Positions 1-8,526 of a stretch of DNA of 64,000 nt are shown one piece after another. Below the pieces are notes generated by a model. The model was not told where the DNA came from, made no database searches, and saw only the letters and a list, made by a program, of their open reading frames with translations. How positions within the stretch are numbered: the stretch's first letter is position 1; each line of letters starts with the position of its first letter. This stretch comes from CAYWVO01 sp964461835 (GTDB lineage: Bacteria; Zixibacteria; MSB-5A5; WJJR01; JAJRUJ01), in the NCBI GenBank assembly GCA_964461835.1, contig CAYWVO010000002.1:124001-188000 (forward strand), written 5' to 3'. The translations under genes and the position numbers were made by a program.

Positions 1-1980
1 TACCTGTACCTTGGCGGCGGAGCCTATCGACACGTTGGTGATTCCACCGGGGATTATACGCCGCAGGTTAAACTCACGGCGCCGACCCGCCGCGCGCGGG
101 CATTGAACCGCTTCGTTGCACAACAGTTGCCGTTTGGCAGTGTTGAAGCCACCGGCATTGCGGTTTCGCAGACACCGAATCGGCTGCGATCATCGGCGGA
201 ACAAACGCACTGGTCGCACGATGTGCAGTGGTCATCGTCACCACAAATAACGACACCGGATTCCAGCCGCGCGTTCGTCAGCGCTCGCTGGCGTCAGGTG
301 GGCCACGACCGCCAAAGCGCACGGGAATTGGACCTACTTGATATTGCCCGAAACTGGTACTTACCGACAAATGACCGGCAAAACCTGGACGGCATGAATA
401 TCATTGAGTCGCATGCAGTACTCCCGCTGCATTCGTGGATTCAACTGGGCGGTGAAATGGGGCATCTCACCGGGCGCGTGTCCGGTAGGCGGGATGCACA
501 ACGCATAACTATTAAACCGTTTCGTGTGATTGAATGGCAGGCGAGCCACCGCAATGCCACCGCGACCCTACCCGGTGGTGAGCAACGGAAGCAATTGGCG
601 TGGCAGCTCGCGCAAGAAGTTCGTTTCCGTAATTGGCGCATCACTACATCACTTGATCGCGAGCAACGTCAGGCCGAAAACCATGCCACTCGCTTTGATG
701 CCATGCAATGGCAGATCGCCCACGGGGCCTGGAAACTCCAACACCAGTGGGAATGGCGATATAATGATCTGGCACGGGGGCGATTGGTCGAACGAAGCCA
801 ACGTCTCTCCGCGGCAGGTACCATCAGTGTTTCCCAATGGGGCTTGCGGGGGAATTTTTATGCTTCCCGCTTAAATCGCCGTGAGACTCGTACCGCAAAA
901 CTGGATTTGCGGTACTTCGGTGATGGGACCCTTTCCTGGCACTACCGCCCGTGGAATCTTGAATCCACTGTACGATACAATCTCAATCAGGCGGGTGCTC
1001 GACTGCGGCGGGAGAATTACATTCCGGTGGCGGACGGGTTCGGGGAATACCGCCTTGAAGACAGCCTGTTTGTCCCGGATCAACAGGGAGATTTTCGGCG
1101 AGTTATCGGCACCGGCGGTGTGTTGAATGCAATCGCAGCGGGTAGCAAGGAGTTTTCTCTTCGCAAGTCCTATGCACCGGGGCACCTAGAGGACGATCAG
1201 TGGTTTGACAACATGTTAATTGCTTTGCATCACGACCGCCGCGAACAATTAGCCTACCGCCAGTTGTCGATTACGCAGTGGCTCATTCCCTGGGGCACAA
1301 TGCTGTCCAGGCACTCTGCTGTGCCGTATAGTTTCGTCGCGCGATCCACTACCGGAACACTCGAGCGACGATTTATGCAACCGCGGTCGACCTGGTATGT
1401 GCGAACGCGGCTCGTTCGCAAGCATGAACAGTACCAATCCCTCGTTCCGACAAAACGCTTTAGCTGGGAAATCGTCGCCCGCCGTATCAGTTCCCAGTAC
1501 CGGTGGCAAAGTCTGGAAATTGGCGTCCGCACCCGTTCCCGTTCGGCTAATACTGCGATCAGTACCAATCCGGTGAACCTCCGATCACACATGGCCTGGT
1601 TTTCGGCAGGGTATTCCATCTCGCCACGCAGTACGCTCTCGCTGACGCCGTCGACGGAATTTCTTGACGATCAGGCGTCGGCGAGCACGGCGGTCATTTA
1701 CGGATTCACTCCCGCCTTGACCTGGCATTTCCGTCAGAATCGACAGCAGGGATCAACCCGAACCAGCTTGACCTATGAATACGTTGATAGCAAGACCGAA
1801 CGGGATTATATCCCTGGATTTCAGACCATCCATGGCCTTGGCCATAACCTGCGGGCAAACGTCGACGCGCGGTTGAATATTACGTCATCAATTTCAGCGA
1901 CCATCCGTTCGCAAGTCCGGTTGCGGCGAAACCGCCAACCGGACGTGGTTTTTAATATCTCGGCCGTGTCTAAATTCTGA
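1..1980 (+). CDS. 5'-truncated large outer-membrane-like protein (C-terminal 659 residues)
   Basis: The frame is open from base 1 to the TGA at 1978-1980, so the gene begins outside the window. The internal TTG at 103 is not a convincing start. I do not recognise a named family. The visible part is rich in Arg, Trp and Tyr with alternating polar/aromatic stretches, as in beta-barrels. It has a motif of the type GxGxGxYR followed by FVPDQQGDFRRVI near residues 340-365 and a related GGGAYRHVGDSTGDY at the extreme left. Such Gly-Asp-Tyr motifs occur in large uncharacterised surface proteins of FCB-type bacteria (recalled, not searched). Its stop codon overlaps the ATG of the Omp85 gene (TGATG), so the two are translationally coupled and probably act together at the outer membrane. 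Function unknown. Confidence 0.75.
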   Translation, partial: YLYLGGGAYRHVGDSTGDYTPQVKLTAPTRRARALNRFVAQQLPFGSVEATGIAVSQTPNRLRSSAEQTHWSHDVQWSSSPQITTPDSSRAFVSARWRQVGHDRQSARELDLLDIARNWYLPTNDRQNLDGMNIIESHAVLPLHSWIQLGGEMGHLTGRVSGRRDAQRITIKPFRVIEWQASHRNATATLPGGEQRKQLAWQLAQEVRFRNWRITTSLDREQRQAENHATRFDAMQWQIAHGAWKLQHQWEWRYNDLARGRLVERSQRLSAAGTISVSQWGLRGNFYASRLNRRETRTAKLDLRYFGDGTLSWHYRPWNLESTVRYNLNQAGARLRRENYIPVADGFGEYRLEDSLFVPDQQGDFRRVIGTGGVLNAIAAGSKEFSLRKSYAPGHLEDDQWFDNMLIALHHDRREQLAYRQLSITQWLIPWGTMLSRHSAVPYSFVARSTTGTLERRFMQPRSTWYVRTRLVRKHEQYQSLVPTKRFSWEIVARRISSQYRWQSLEIGVRTRSRSANTAISTNPVNLRSHMAWFSAGYSISPRSTLSLTPSTEFLDDQASASTAVIYGFTPALTWHFRQNRQQGSTRTSLTYEYVDSKTERDYIPGFQTIHGLGHNLRANVDARLNITSSISATIRSQVRLRRNRQPDVVFNISAVSKF

Positions 1981-3692
1981 TGGTAATCATGAATCACCTT
2001 AATCGACATACTCTTCAGGTTCCGTGGTGGTGGGTTGTCCTCATGACCACACTGATATTTGGTACAGCAGAGGCACACGAATATCAATTGACCGGTAACC
2101 AGTCATTTTCGACACGGGAGATCGTGGGATGGCTGGCCTCAGCAAGAGTGAACAATGAAAATGCCGCCGCGCAGGTAATCCGGGACCACTACCGTCGCCG
2201 TGGATTCTATGACGCAACTGTTCAGGCAATTGCGCACACCGATGATTCAACGACCTGCACGATTATCATTCATGAAGGTCCAGAAATTCACCTCGGCAGG
2301 ATTGATGTTCGCTGGGTCGATAGCGAAAAGCCAATCTTGCCGGAGCCGCAGGTGCAGGGAGCGTTTGCCGGTGTAGCGTCCGAATCCGCGCTACACCGAG
2401 GGTTGGAAACTCTGGTCCAGCGGCTGCGCGATGACGGGTACCACTATGCCCAGGTATTTCCGGATGAATTTAGCCGCCGTGAGGAACGACTGGATTTTAC
2501 AGTACGCATTGCCCCCGGTGCCCGACTCATGGTAGCCGAGTGGCAAATCACCGGCACCCAGCGCACCGCGCCGCACCTGGTGCGTCGCCGATTGCGTTTG
2601 CGAAACGGCGTTCCGTGGACTCGACGGTTGCGGAATGAAATCGAGCAGACAATCCGCTCATGGGATTACCTGCGGCTGACCGGCTCGTTGGCCATTACCC
2701 GTTTCATCAACGATTCGCTGGTTGTAGTGACAATCCCGCTCGCCGAACCGCCGGTTTTCGTTGCTGATGGAGGATTGGGATATGACGGTGGGGCGATGTC
2801 CAGGCGTGGAGTGCAGGGAACAATGAATGTACGGGTTGACAATCCCTTTGGCAGTGGCCGGAAGCTGAATTTCGAACTCTCGCGTCAGACACCACGAACG
2901 AGCAATACAAAATTACAGATTTTCGACCCGCATATCATTGCCGCGGGAATCGGGGTGCGCTTACAGTTGCATCAGCGGCGACACGCGCGGTCGTACGAGC
3001 AGTTGTCCCTGGGGATTGGTTTCCCCATTGCCTTATCACCAACGGATCAAGGCATCGTGGATTTCACTTGGAACCGTATTCTGCCGCTGACGGCCGGGAA
3101 CGGTGTACCAAATTCGCGTCGGTATGATCTCAGCGCAACCTTTACGAAAACGGTAATCCACGGCTCAGGAAGCCGTACCACACTCAGCACCAGCACGAGC
3201 GGTTCAGTGCGTCGCGTGTACGGAAGCAGTATCAGCGGGGATGAAACCCGCCTGCGTTTTCGGTTGAACGGCGAAATGAAACACCGCCGCCTGCTGTCGT
3301 CCCGGTTTGACCTGGAATTTGTCGGCAGGGGAGAGGGATGGTTAGGTCACGTAGTTGCGAATTCCTGGGGTGATGAGATGTACCTGGGTGGTCCGCAATC
3401 ACTCAAAGGGTACGCGGAATTCGCCATTCCGGCTGACGCATACGTGTTTTTATCCACTGAAATAGGATATCGGCTAAGTTCGCACACGCGCATGCATACG
3501 TTTGTCGATTACGCACGGTATCGGCCCTTCCAGCAATACCTGCTGTTTAGTCACTGGCCTGTCCGCTGGTCCGCCGGGATTGGCACGGAAGCTCGAAGCC
3601 GGTTAGGACGAACCCGCCTGGATATCGGCTGGCCGCTGCCCGGTTCTCTTGGAGAAGGTATCATCTATCTTCGCTGGATGCAGGGTTGGTAA
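1980..3692 (+). CDS. Omp85/BamA-TamA-type outer membrane protein
   Basis: A 570-residue protein with an N-terminal hydrophobic signal (WWWVVLMTTLIFGTAEA, cleavage near AEA-HE). POTRA-like repeats follow at about residues 35-270 (for example GFYDATVQ and DDGYHYAQVFPDEF), then a C-terminal surface-antigen barrel. The barrel has the conserved L6-type loop GGPQSLKGYAEF (compare GG..xLRGY of Omp85 proteins) and ends in an aromatic residue (LRWMQGW). Omp85 proteins insert or translocate proteins at the outer membrane. At 570 residues with few POTRA domains it is shorter than a typical BamA, so it is more likely a TamA-like or accessory Omp85 serving its upstream neighbour. The start at 1980 overlaps the preceding stop. 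An ATG at 1989 is an alternative that keeps the whole signal peptide. Confidence 0.85.
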   Translation: MVIMNHLNRHTLQVPWWWVVLMTTLIFGTAEAHEYQLTGNQSFSTREIVGWLASARVNNENAAAQVIRDHYRRRGFYDATVQAIAHTDDSTTCTIIIHEGPEIHLGRIDVRWVDSEKPILPEPQVQGAFAGVASESALHRGLETLVQRLRDDGYHYAQVFPDEFSRREERLDFTVRIAPGARLMVAEWQITGTQRTAPHLVRRRLRLRNGVPWTRRLRNEIEQTIRSWDYLRLTGSLAITRFINDSLVVVTIPLAEPPVFVADGGLGYDGGAMSRRGVQGTMNVRVDNPFGSGRKLNFELSRQTPRTSNTKLQIFDPHIIAAGIGVRLQLHQRRHARSYEQLSLGIGFPIALSPTDQGIVDFTWNRILPLTAGNGVPNSRRYDLSATFTKTVIHGSGSRTTLSTSTSGSVRRVYGSSISGDETRLRFRLNGEMKHRRLLSSRFDLEFVGRGEGWLGHVVANSWGDEMYLGGPQSLKGYAEFAIPADAYVFLSTEIGYRLSSHTRMHTFVDYARYRPFQQYLLFSHWPVRWSAGIGTEARSRLGRTRLDIGWPLPGSLGEGIIYLRWMQGW

Positions 3693-3735
3693 AATCCCTT
3701 GCCTCACCTTGGGATACTCCCATATTGACCACGTG

Positions 3736-4449
3736 ATGAACCGACGTCAACCACGCCGCACAATAGTTGCTTACGTCTTTGATCTCGATGATACGCTATT
3801 TGACCGGGAAAGTGCCCAGCGGCTGATGTTTCAACTGCTGCTGGAGAAACATGATTCTCTGTTTGCCGGGATTGAGCGGCAGGCACTCACGAACGCTTTT
3901 TATGTGGCGGACAACGAAGCCAATCAACATTTCGAATCGGGCGCACCGCAGATTGACGTGGTAACCAGGCGTATTCGGGCTTTCCTCGGTCTCCTTAAAC
4001 TCCCGGACGATCGTGCCGACGAAGTTGCCCACACCTATCTGGCGCATTATCCCCCGGACGGGTGCGCGGTAGCCGGGGCACGAGAGGTTGTGGAAAAACT
4101 GGCCCATCGCCGGCGAGTCGGTTTGATATCCAACGGTTACCGGAAAACCCAGCAGCAAAAACTTGAGTCGATCGGGATGAATGGATCACTCTCGGTCGCG
4201 TTATTCTCCTCGGAACTTCCGGTGCGTAAACCGCAACCGGAAATCTTCGCCATGGCCGCATCACAGCTCGCAGTCGCGCCGGATCAATGCCTGTACACCG
4301 GCAATTCATACCGGTACGATATCTGCGGGGCGATGGCCGCCGGCATGAAAACATGCTGGTATAATCCTCACGGCAGGCGGCTGATCGGAGACCAGAAAAA
4401 ACCGGACTACGAAATCGCCACGTTGCGTGCGCTTGTCCGGCTGCGCTGA
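3736..4449 (+). CDS. HAD-superfamily hydrolase
   Basis: I chose the ATG at 3736 (237 residues). The longer reading frame from 3649 runs inside the Omp85 gene and adds residues unrelated to HAD proteins. HAD motif I is FDLDDTLFD, with the nucleophile and acid/base Asp near residues 15-17. Motif II is LISNGYRKTQQQKL. Motif III Lys lies in RKPQPEIF. Motif IV is YTGNSYRYDICGAMAAG. An alpha-helical cap lies between motifs I and II, which is the arrangement of small phosphatases such as phosphoglycolate-phosphatase or YjjG-like nucleotidases. The substrate cannot be read from the sequence. The UbiA gene follows after only 3 bases, so the two are probably co-transcribed. Confidence 0.85.
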   Translation: MNRRQPRRTIVAYVFDLDDTLFDRESAQRLMFQLLLEKHDSLFAGIERQALTNAFYVADNEANQHFESGAPQIDVVTRRIRAFLGLLKLPDDRADEVAHTYLAHYPPDGCAVAGAREVVEKLAHRRRVGLISNGYRKTQQQKLESIGMNGSLSVALFSSELPVRKPQPEIFAMAASQLAVAPDQCLYTGNSYRYDICGAMAAGMKTCWYNPHGRRLIGDQKKPDYEIATLRALVRLR

Positions 4450-4452
4450 GGT

Positions 4453-5337
4453 GTGCGGATGGGCAACGAGGGCAGCCACCGTTTCTACTCATTCTCATCC
4501 ACCGGGTTATTCACACTCATCCGGCCGGTCAATACTCTCCTCACCGGCTTCGCAGTATTGCTGGGAATATATTTGGGGGAGATGGATGTCCCAGTCTTAA
4601 TTCTGATTTGCGGACCCCTCTCCGCCATGTTTGTGGCTGCCGGGGGTTATGTGGACAATGATATCGCCGATCTCCGCGCCGACAGCATCAACTGTCCGTC
4701 CCGGCCACTTCCCAGTGGCTCAGTGCCGATAAACATCGCCATGCTGACCGCGCTAGGATGTTTTGTCGCCGGTCTCGTTCTGGCCGGGATATGCTCACCC
4801 GTTGCCCTGCCCGCCGCCGGTGTCGCTGCATTCGTCGTGGTTGGCTACAATCATGTTGCCAAGCGCGGTGTGATTATCGGCAATGTCATGGTCAGTATTG
4901 CCGGAGGCTTCCCTTTTCTCTATGCGGGCTTGTTGGGTACCTCTCAGGAAGTGAACTGGACTCTGCTCTGGGTCGCCTTCGGACTTGCTGCGATGCTGCA
5001 TCTGGTTCGCGAATTACTCAAAGATATTGAGGATATGGCCGGCGACCGGGACGCGGGATTCCACACGGCCGCCATACTCTGGGGACGAGGAACTACCCAA
5101 CGCCTTGCCGGAACAGTAGCTTTGATCACTGGAACCCTTGTTGTCCTTCCGGGCATCCGCGGCTGGCTCAATATGTATTATCTCATTGGTGCAGTCGTCT
5201 TTGTTTCGATCCCTTGCCTCTTCCTCGGGGTTCGCTCATTTACCGGAATGCACCCGGATGAAACAAGCCGTTGGAGCACCGTGATGAAAATTATAATGAT
5301 CCTTGGTTTGCTCTTGCTCCTCATCGGCAAGCCCTGA
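4453..5337 (+). CDS. UbiA-family membrane prenyltransferase
   Basis: A polytopic membrane protein of 294 residues, with a GTG start at 4453 or an ATG at 4459. It has both Asp-rich motifs of the UbiA family: DNDIADLRADSIN, followed by RPLPSG, at about residues 73-90, and KDIEDMAGDRDAG at about residues 190-202. These motifs bind Mg2+ and the prenyl diphosphate. Family members attach prenyl chains to quinone rings, haem, chlorophyll or glycerol phosphates. The first motif followed by RPLP, and the context without other quinone genes, resemble the geranylgeranylglyceryl-phosphate-type branch. A role in menaquinone synthesis cannot be excluded, because a UbiE/MenG methyltransferase lies 13 kb downstream. 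Substrate unresolved. Confidence 0.85.
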   Translation: MRMGNEGSHRFYSFSSTGLFTLIRPVNTLLTGFAVLLGIYLGEMDVPVLILICGPLSAMFVAAGGYVDNDIADLRADSINCPSRPLPSGSVPINIAMLTALGCFVAGLVLAGICSPVALPAAGVAAFVVVGYNHVAKRGVIIGNVMVSIAGGFPFLYAGLLGTSQEVNWTLLWVAFGLAAMLHLVRELLKDIEDMAGDRDAGFHTAAILWGRGTTQRLAGTVALITGTLVVLPGIRGWLNMYYLIGAVVFVSIPCLFLGVRSFTGMHPDETSRWSTVMKIIMILGLLLLLIGKP

Positions 5338-5407
5338 ACTTCGTAGCGACTTCCCATGATCGCACATAAACCTTGACCGGACATACCTTTCGGCTCACAT
5401 TGAGAAA

Positions 5408-6304
5408 ATGACGCAGGGTTTCCACAGACGCAGTTTAATCGCCGGTGCGTGGATCCTGGCACTGGTTAGTAGTGTCCTGCCCGGCATATGTCATGGTATT
5501 ACCATTTCGAGTGAACTAATCCAGGATAATCCCCAAGTCACTGACACCGTTCGGCTGGAGATCTTTGCTCGCTGGACCGGCGAGGAGGCTGCGTATCGAT
5601 TCCAAACGCCGCAACTCCCCGAGTACCCGGCATTGCGGCTCGTGGGACAGCAGACCGGTGGCGGTTCACGCCCGGTAGAGGGAGAATTCGTTTCCGAAAA
5701 AATGTGGCGCTTCCGTTTTGTCTGCGAAGTGCCGGGGACGACCAGCGTCTTGCCGCCGACAATTGTCTACACCAACACCGAAAGTTCGGTCACCGACTCC
5801 GCCACCAGCGCCACCATGCAATTAGTTGTTGCACCCGCACCGCCATCACCCTTCGACTACACCCGGCTTATCCCGTACGGACTGGGTGTAATTGTCCTCG
5901 GGGCGTTGGCTTTCGCAGTCGCGGTCCTTGTTAAAAGGCAGCAAAATCGCAAGAAATCGGCCGTATTGCACGTTACACCAGAGGAGGAGGCCGCTCGTCT
6001 GCTGGAGGACCTGCGCGCCATCAAGCGGGAAGACCAATGTGAGGAGTTTTATACCTCGCTGGAGACAATCGCACTGGGCCTTTGGGAGGCGAAAACCAGC
6101 CAACGTTTGAGCGGAAAGACCCCGGAGGAAGTGGCGGCAATCCTCAAAGAGCACCATGTCGAGCCTGAGGTGATCGAAGATGTCCGACAAGTGCTAAAGG
6201 ATTGTCAAACAGTCCGCTTCAGCCGCGGCCGGGTGCCGATCCAGGCGATGGATGTCTCCTACCAGATAGTGGCATCCTGGATGAAACCCGATCAGAACGG
6301 ATAG
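5408..6304 (+). CDS. BatD-like membrane protein, first gene of the MoxR/Bat operon
   Basis: 298 residues. A signal peptide (residues 1-30, ending near ICHG) is followed by an Ig-like periplasmic segment of about 120 residues. A transmembrane helix (about 160-177, VIVLGALAFAVAVLV) and a cytoplasmic helical domain end the protein. The C-terminal domain has the pattern EFYTSLETIALGLWEA ... LKDCQTVRFSRG. It recurs in the proteins at 9499 and 13425, where BatD-type proteins carry it. It lies 62 bases upstream of moxR in the same direction. By family knowledge such proteins are inner-membrane partners of the VWA proteins BatA and BatB. No enzymatic motif is visible. A TTGACC sequence upstream (about 5374) is a weak promoter candidate. 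Confidence 0.7.
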   Translation: MTQGFHRRSLIAGAWILALVSSVLPGICHGITISSELIQDNPQVTDTVRLEIFARWTGEEAAYRFQTPQLPEYPALRLVGQQTGGGSRPVEGEFVSEKMWRFRFVCEVPGTTSVLPPTIVYTNTESSVTDSATSATMQLVVAPAPPSPFDYTRLIPYGLGVIVLGALAFAVAVLVKRQQNRKKSAVLHVTPEEEAARLLEDLRAIKREDQCEEFYTSLETIALGLWEAKTSQRLSGKTPEEVAAILKEHHVEPEVIEDVRQVLKDCQTVRFSRGRVPIQAMDVSYQIVASWMKPDQNG

Positions 6305-6366
6305 TGTATATAGCCAGATAAAGAGGTAAACCCACCGGAACCGGCAGGAACAGCAGGAGTTAGCCC

Positions 6367-7353
6367 ATGCACCCTGAAATTGAGGCAATTCAGGAGCGAG
6401 TTAAACAACAAAGTGAATTCTGTACGACACTCTTGGAGGAAGTCGGCAAAGTCATTGTCGGACAAACGTACCTGGTTGAACGACTGCTGATCGGGTTGCT
6501 GGCTGACGGCCATCTCCTGCTGGAGGGCGTTCCGGGGCTGGCGAAGACCCTGTCGGTACGGACTTTATCTGATTCTATTCGTGCGCAGTTTCAACGACTC
6601 CAGTTCACTCCCGATTTGTTGCCGGCCGATATTATCGGAACTGTCATCTACGAGGCGCAGACCGGCTCGTTTTCGACGAAGAAGGGACCGATCTTCGCTA
6701 ATATTATCCTCGCTGATGAAATCAACCGCGCACCGGCCAAAGTTCAGTCTGCGCTGCTGGAGGCGATGCAGGAGCGCCAGGTGACCATAGGAGAGCAAAC
6801 GCATCCGCTGCCGTCGCCGTTCCTCGTTCTCGCCACGCAGAATCCCATCGAGCAGGAAGGGACCTACCCGCTCCCCGAGGCGCAGGTTGACCGATTCATG
6901 TTGAAGCTGCTGGTGGACTACCCGAATAAGGTCGAAGAACGACAAATTATGGATCGGATGACCGCCGGTCAAACTCCAGTGGTGCAGCCGGTAGTCAGCC
7001 CTGAAGACTTACTAACCGCGCGGGAGACAGTGCGGGAAATCTATATTGATGACAAAGTTAAAGATTATATCGTTGATATCGTCTTCGCCAGCCGGCGGCC
7101 GAACGCCTACGGGATGGAAATAGGTGATCTCATATCCTACGGCGCCTCCCCGCGAGCCTCGATTTATCTCAACCTGGCCGCGAAAGCCCATGCCTTCCTC
7201 CGGGGCCGTGGCTTTGTCACACCGGAGGATGTCAAGTCAATCGGACTGGATGTCTTACGTCACCGGATCCTGGTCTCCTACGAGGCGGAAGCGGAAGAGG
7301 TGACCGCCGACGATATCGTGCACAAGATTTTCGACCATATTGAGGTGCCCTAA
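6367..7353 (+). CDS. moxR: MoxR-family AAA+ ATPase
   Basis: 328 residues, the usual length for MoxR. The Walker A motif is EGVPGLAKT (about residues 58-66) and Walker B is ILADEINRAPAKVQSALLEAMQE (shortened here as ILADEINRAP). The sensor region is ATQNPIEQEGTYPLPEAQ and the C-terminal lid contains YGASPRASI. An AGGAG ribosome-binding site precedes the ATG. MoxR ATPases act as chaperones that help fold or insert metal centres into protein complexes, working with VWA-domain partners. Here DUF58, batA and batB follow, which is the classic MoxR/DUF58/VWA arrangement. Cytoplasmic, probably at the membrane face. Identification is secure, but the client complex cannot be inferred. Confidence 0.95.
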   Translation: MHPEIEAIQERVKQQSEFCTTLLEEVGKVIVGQTYLVERLLIGLLADGHLLLEGVPGLAKTLSVRTLSDSIRAQFQRLQFTPDLLPADIIGTVIYEAQTGSFSTKKGPIFANIILADEINRAPAKVQSALLEAMQERQVTIGEQTHPLPSPFLVLATQNPIEQEGTYPLPEAQVDRFMLKLLVDYPNKVEERQIMDRMTAGQTPVVQPVVSPEDLLTARETVREIYIDDKVKDYIVDIVFASRRPNAYGMEIGDLISYGASPRASIYLNLAAKAHAFLRGRGFVTPEDVKSIGLDVLRHRILVSYEAEAEEVTADDIVHKIFDHIEVP

Positions 7354-7364
7354 ACGGGAGATAT

Positions 7365-8246
7365 ATGCTACCACGTGAATTGGTCGCCAAGATTCGCCGC
7401 ATTGAAATCCGCACGAAACGTCTGGTCAACGACGTGTTCGGCGGAGAGTATCACTCTGTCTTCAAGGGACAGGGCATGGAGTTTGAAGAGGTGCGCGAAT
7501 ACTTCCCCGGTGACGATATTCGCCTGATCGATTGGAATGTAACCGCCCGTGCCGGAAAGCCGTACGTAAAGAAATTTAAAGAAGAGCGCGAGCTTACGGT
7601 CATGATCATGTACGACGCCTCCTCCTCCGGCAAATTCGGCACCAGCGAGCGGATGAAAGGCGAGCTGGCGGCGGAGCTTTGCGCGCTGCTGGCGTTCTCG
7701 GCGATTAAAAACAACGATAAAGTCGGCATGATCATCTTCACGGATCGCATCGAGAAATTCATCCCGGCGAAAAAAGGGCGGGCGCACGTATTGCGGCTGA
7801 TTCGCGAAATTTTGCATTTCCAGCCGGAAGGCACCTCGACCGATATTGCCGGCGCTCTGGAGTTTTTCCTGGGGGTCATGCGACGCAAAACCGTGGCGTT
7901 TCTGGTCTCGGATTTTCTGGCGGGAGAATATCAACGGGAAATCGCCATCGCCAACCGGAAACACGATCTGGTCGCCATTAGAATAACTGACCCCCGTGAA
8001 TCGGAGATGGTTGACGTCGGCCTGCTGGAATTAGAGGATGCCGAAACGGGAGAAGTTGTTGTTGTCGACACCGCCTCACTGCGGGTGCGCAGCCAGTTTT
8101 CCGAACAGAGCAAAGGGCGGGAAGCAGGAATGCAGAAAACGTTTGGGATGATTGACCTGGATATGATACCGATTCAGACCGGTTCATCATACATTGATCC
8201 CTTGATTTCATTTTTCCGCCGACGCGAGCGGCGGATTCACGGGTAA
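7365..8246 (+). CDS. DUF58 domain protein (VWA-like partner of MoxR)
   Basis: 293 residues, starting 11 bases after moxR with a GGGAG ribosome-binding site. Near the N-terminus it has the DUF58 signature GQGMEFEEVREYFPGDD followed by IDWNVTARAGKPYVK. It then has a VWA-like fold with a MIDAS-type MYDASSS (DxSxS), and ends in a Arg-rich tail. DUF58 proteins are regularly encoded next to moxR and are believed to work as its adaptor. No signal peptide or membrane helix is seen, so it is cytoplasmic, unlike BatA and BatB. Confidence 0.93.
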   Translation: MLPRELVAKIRRIEIRTKRLVNDVFGGEYHSVFKGQGMEFEEVREYFPGDDIRLIDWNVTARAGKPYVKKFKEERELTVMIMYDASSSGKFGTSERMKGELAAELCALLAFSAIKNNDKVGMIIFTDRIEKFIPAKKGRAHVLRLIREILHFQPEGTSTDIAGALEFFLGVMRRKTVAFLVSDFLAGEYQREIAIANRKHDLVAIRITDPRESEMVDVGLLELEDAETGEVVVVDTASLRVRSQFSEQSKGREAGMQKTFGMIDLDMIPIQTGSSYIDPLISFFRRRERRIHG

Positions 8247-8280
8247 TGGTATGCGTTATTAAATAAGTGAGGTTATCGCA

Positions 8281-8481
8281 ATGTTTGGTTTAGGTCCCAC
8301 GGAAATAATCCTGATTGTCCTGGCGTTGGTGTTGCTGTTCGGCGCACGCAAGCTGCCGGAATTGGCCCGCGGGCTGGGGCGCAGCACTGTAGAATTCCGC
8401 AAGGGATTGAAAGATGAAGACGGAGACAACGACAAGGACGAGCAAGAGAAAGCAAAGAAGGAAACGAAGACAGAGCAGTAG
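8281..8481 (+). CDS. tatA: TatA/E-family twin-arginine translocase subunit
   Basis: A 66-residue protein with the TatA architecture. It has a short N-terminal transmembrane helix (PTEIILIVLALVLLF), the conserved FG hinge (LLFGARKLPELARGLG), an amphipathic helix, and a highly charged acidic/Lys-rich tail (about residues 40-66). A GAGG ribosome-binding site precedes the ATG. TatA forms the pore that exports folded proteins with twin-arginine signals. tatC is not in the window. Its position inside the MoxR/Bat operon is noteworthy, because MoxR-type maturation of cofactor proteins and export of folded cofactor proteins could be linked (inference). Confidence 0.93.
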   Translation: MFGLGPTEIILIVLALVLLFGARKLPELARGLGRSTVEFRKGLKDEDGDNDKDEQEKAKKETKTEQ

Positions 8482-8526
8482 ACATCGTTCTCAGTTGATC
8501 GAAATCGAAAGGCACAGAACCAGCTA

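Noticed and set aside
1..1980. TonB-dependent receptor
   Set aside because: No plug domain, TonB box or receptor C-terminal motif is visible in the truncated part.
3649..3735. Longer start of the HAD gene
   Set aside because: Overlaps the Omp85 C-terminus and adds residues absent from the family; the ATG at 3736 immediately precedes the HAD motif.
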